From: Selenomonas sp. TAMA-11512
Lineage (GTDB): Bacteria > Bacillota > Negativicutes > Selenomonadales > Selenomonadaceae
NCBI RefSeq assembly: GCF_037076525.1
Contig: NZ_AP029018.1
Location: 2,497,001 to 2,561,000 of the forward strand
Length of the DNA: 64,000 bases
Direction of reading: 5' to 3'
Shown here one piece after another: positions 63,073 to 64,000 of this stretch (position 1 is the stretch's first letter; every line of letters begins with the position of its first letter). A model generated the notes under the pieces. The model was not told where the DNA came from. It saw nothing but the letters and a program-made list of their open reading frames with translations, and did not search any database. Made by a program: the position numbers and the translations under genes.

Positions 63073-63375
63073 TCACTCCCCTGTTTTCGCCAACTCGATT
63101 TTTTTACAAGTCTCAATAATTTGCTTTTTTATAGCCTCCTTGTTGATTCCGGAAATCAGGCCAAAAACTTTAATGATTGGTTTTGTCGTTGGCTGATCAT
63201 AATTTGATGTTACAAAAATCACATCAACACCATTTTGTTTCATTGGAATTTCTGTCAAATTCGCTTTTGAAAGCTCTGCAGGAATCCCGGCCTCCTCCAA
63301 AATTTTCTTTACAGCTCCTTGCGCAACTGTCGATGTGGCAATTCCGCTGCCGCACGCAATCAACCCTTTAATCAT
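63073..63375 (-). CDS. PTS EIIB, galactitol type (GatB-like)
   Basis: 100 aa. The phosphocysteine loop is IACGSGIATSTVAQ, with Cys8 as the phosphorylated residue. Accepts phosphate from the EIIA domain and passes it to the sugar. Start at ATG 63375 with ribosome site gagaggaagg. Follows the dehydrogenase gene by 59 bp. Confidence 0.92.
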   Translation of the reverse strand: MIKGLIACGSGIATSTVAQGAVKKILEEAGIPAELSKANLTEIPMKQNGVDVIFVTSNYDQPTTKPIIKVFGLISGINKEAIKKQIIETCKKIELAKTGE

Positions 63376-63434
63376 GACGTATTCCTTCCTCTCAACATAT
63401 AATACAGAACAGTGATATATTCGGAGCTACCTTC

Positions 63435-64000
63435 TCATGTGTTGGGATGAAGCACTACTTTGATCGCCTCACCGCTCCGGTTTAAATCAATCCCCTTTTG
63501 TATCTCCCTGAGGGGAAGTCTATGCGTAATGAACTTTTCCGCCGGAAAGTCTTTGGAAATCGCGAGTTCAAAAGCCCTCTGAACCTGTATGCTTGACGCG
63601 CCGAAATGACCGTAGATCCAGAGGTTATGATAATGGACATAGTTCGTATCCAATGTGCAGAGTTTTCCCTTTGCCACTCCACCGAAAAAGACAACAATGC
63701 CGCCATCTTTCGCAAGAAATATGCTCTGCGCTTGTGCTTCAACGGACGGATTTGCAGAAATCACCTTATCCGCTCCTCTTCCGTTCGTGAGCTCCTTAAC
63801 CCGAGCAATAACATCCTCCTTCGCGCTGTTGATCAGGGCATCCGCACCGAACTCTTTCGTCATTTCCAAGCGACGATCATTGATTTCCACAACAATTACC
63901 TTTGCCGCTCCGCGCATTTTTGCAAGCTGTGTATGGAAGCAGCCAATCGGACCGGCACCGATGATAACAACAGAATCGCCTAAGCGAATGTCAATATTCT
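63435..64000 (-). CDS. Zinc-dependent MDR polyol dehydrogenase, C-terminal part (cut by window edge)
   Basis: The frame is open to the right edge, so the N-terminus is outside. Visible are the Rossmann loop VVIIGAGPIGCFHTQLAKMRG, the acidic VVEINDRRLE cofactor strand, and the C-terminal HRLPLREIQKGIDL. Resembles galactitol-1-phosphate or sorbitol dehydrogenase; in the same operon as the galactitol-type PTS and aldolase, which fits oxidation of a phosphorylated polyol followed by aldol cleavage (inference). Confidence 0.88.
   Translation of the reverse strand, partial: NIDIRLGDSVVIIGAGPIGCFHTQLAKMRGAAKVIVVEINDRRLEMTKEFGADALINSAKEDVIARVKELTNGRGADKVISANPSVEAQAQSIFLAKDGGIVVFFGGVAKGKLCTLDTNYVHYHNLWIYGHFGASSIQVQRAFELAISKDFPAEKFITHRLPLREIQKGIDLNRSGEAIKVVLHPNT

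Overview
The window looks like chromosomal DNA of an anaerobic, Gram-negative-walled Firmicute, most plausibly a Negativicute such as Selenomonas. This is inferred from gene content: Bacillus-type systems (ykoFEDC, LevR, a two-module dynamin) sit beside many lipoproteins and exported proteins. There are no rRNA or tRNA genes that I can see, and no transposase gene or CRISPR array.

Layout. 1-9.1 kb is a sigma-54 sugar-use region: a mannose-family PTS operon with a SIS isomerase and zinc dehydrogenases on the minus strand, a LevR-type activator, and rpoN itself. Two copies of a ~310 bp control region, each with a near-consensus -24/-12 promoter, flank an inserted dehydrogenase gene. 9.2-16.5 kb holds housekeeping and envelope genes (ACR3/SBF transporter, Nim-like protein, Gfo/Idh/MocA oxidoreductase, two unknown exported proteins, lipoprotein MsrA-MsrB, a degenerate GGDEF protein). 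16.8-18.1 kb is a broken EcoRI-type methyltransferase/HNH gene with a MITE-like element at its 5' end. 18.2-27.9 kb carries a SEC-C protein, a coiled-coil exported protein, a 1,223-aa double dynamin, an HTH-Fic protein and Ogt.

28.1-33.5 kb is a complete candidate fructose-asparagine (fra) locus: GntR regulator, Dcu-type transporter, deglycase, kinase and periplasmic asparaginase. 33.7-40.4 kb has a SirTM-like sirtuin, a LysR/metallo-hydrolase divergent pair, a YbaK/ProX deacylase, and a chemoreceptor next to an orphan sugar-binding lipoprotein. 40.8-42.9 kb is a graveyard of toxin-antitoxin remnants (RelE, MNT, zeta). 43-48.6 kb is an operon with a tandem duplication of a zinc-ribbon membrane protein plus TPM-domain protein, the two copies separated by a MITE-like element.

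49-53.4 kb has a vWA lipoprotein with a thioredoxin-like partner, a nitroreductase, a TSUP permease and a NIF3/YqfO-like protein. 53.5-57.2 kb is ykoFEDC for hydroxymethylpyrimidine/thiamine uptake, headed by a TPP riboswitch and terminator. 57.4-60.5 kb has a Fic protein with operator-like repeats in its promoter, plus a near-identical partial copy of its 3' half. 60.6-64 kb is a galactitol-type PTS operon with a class II aldolase and a truncated dehydrogenase.

Themes: PTS-fed carbohydrate and Amadori-compound use under dedicated local regulators, many envelope proteins of unknown role, and repeated remodelling by short inverted-repeat elements and local duplications.
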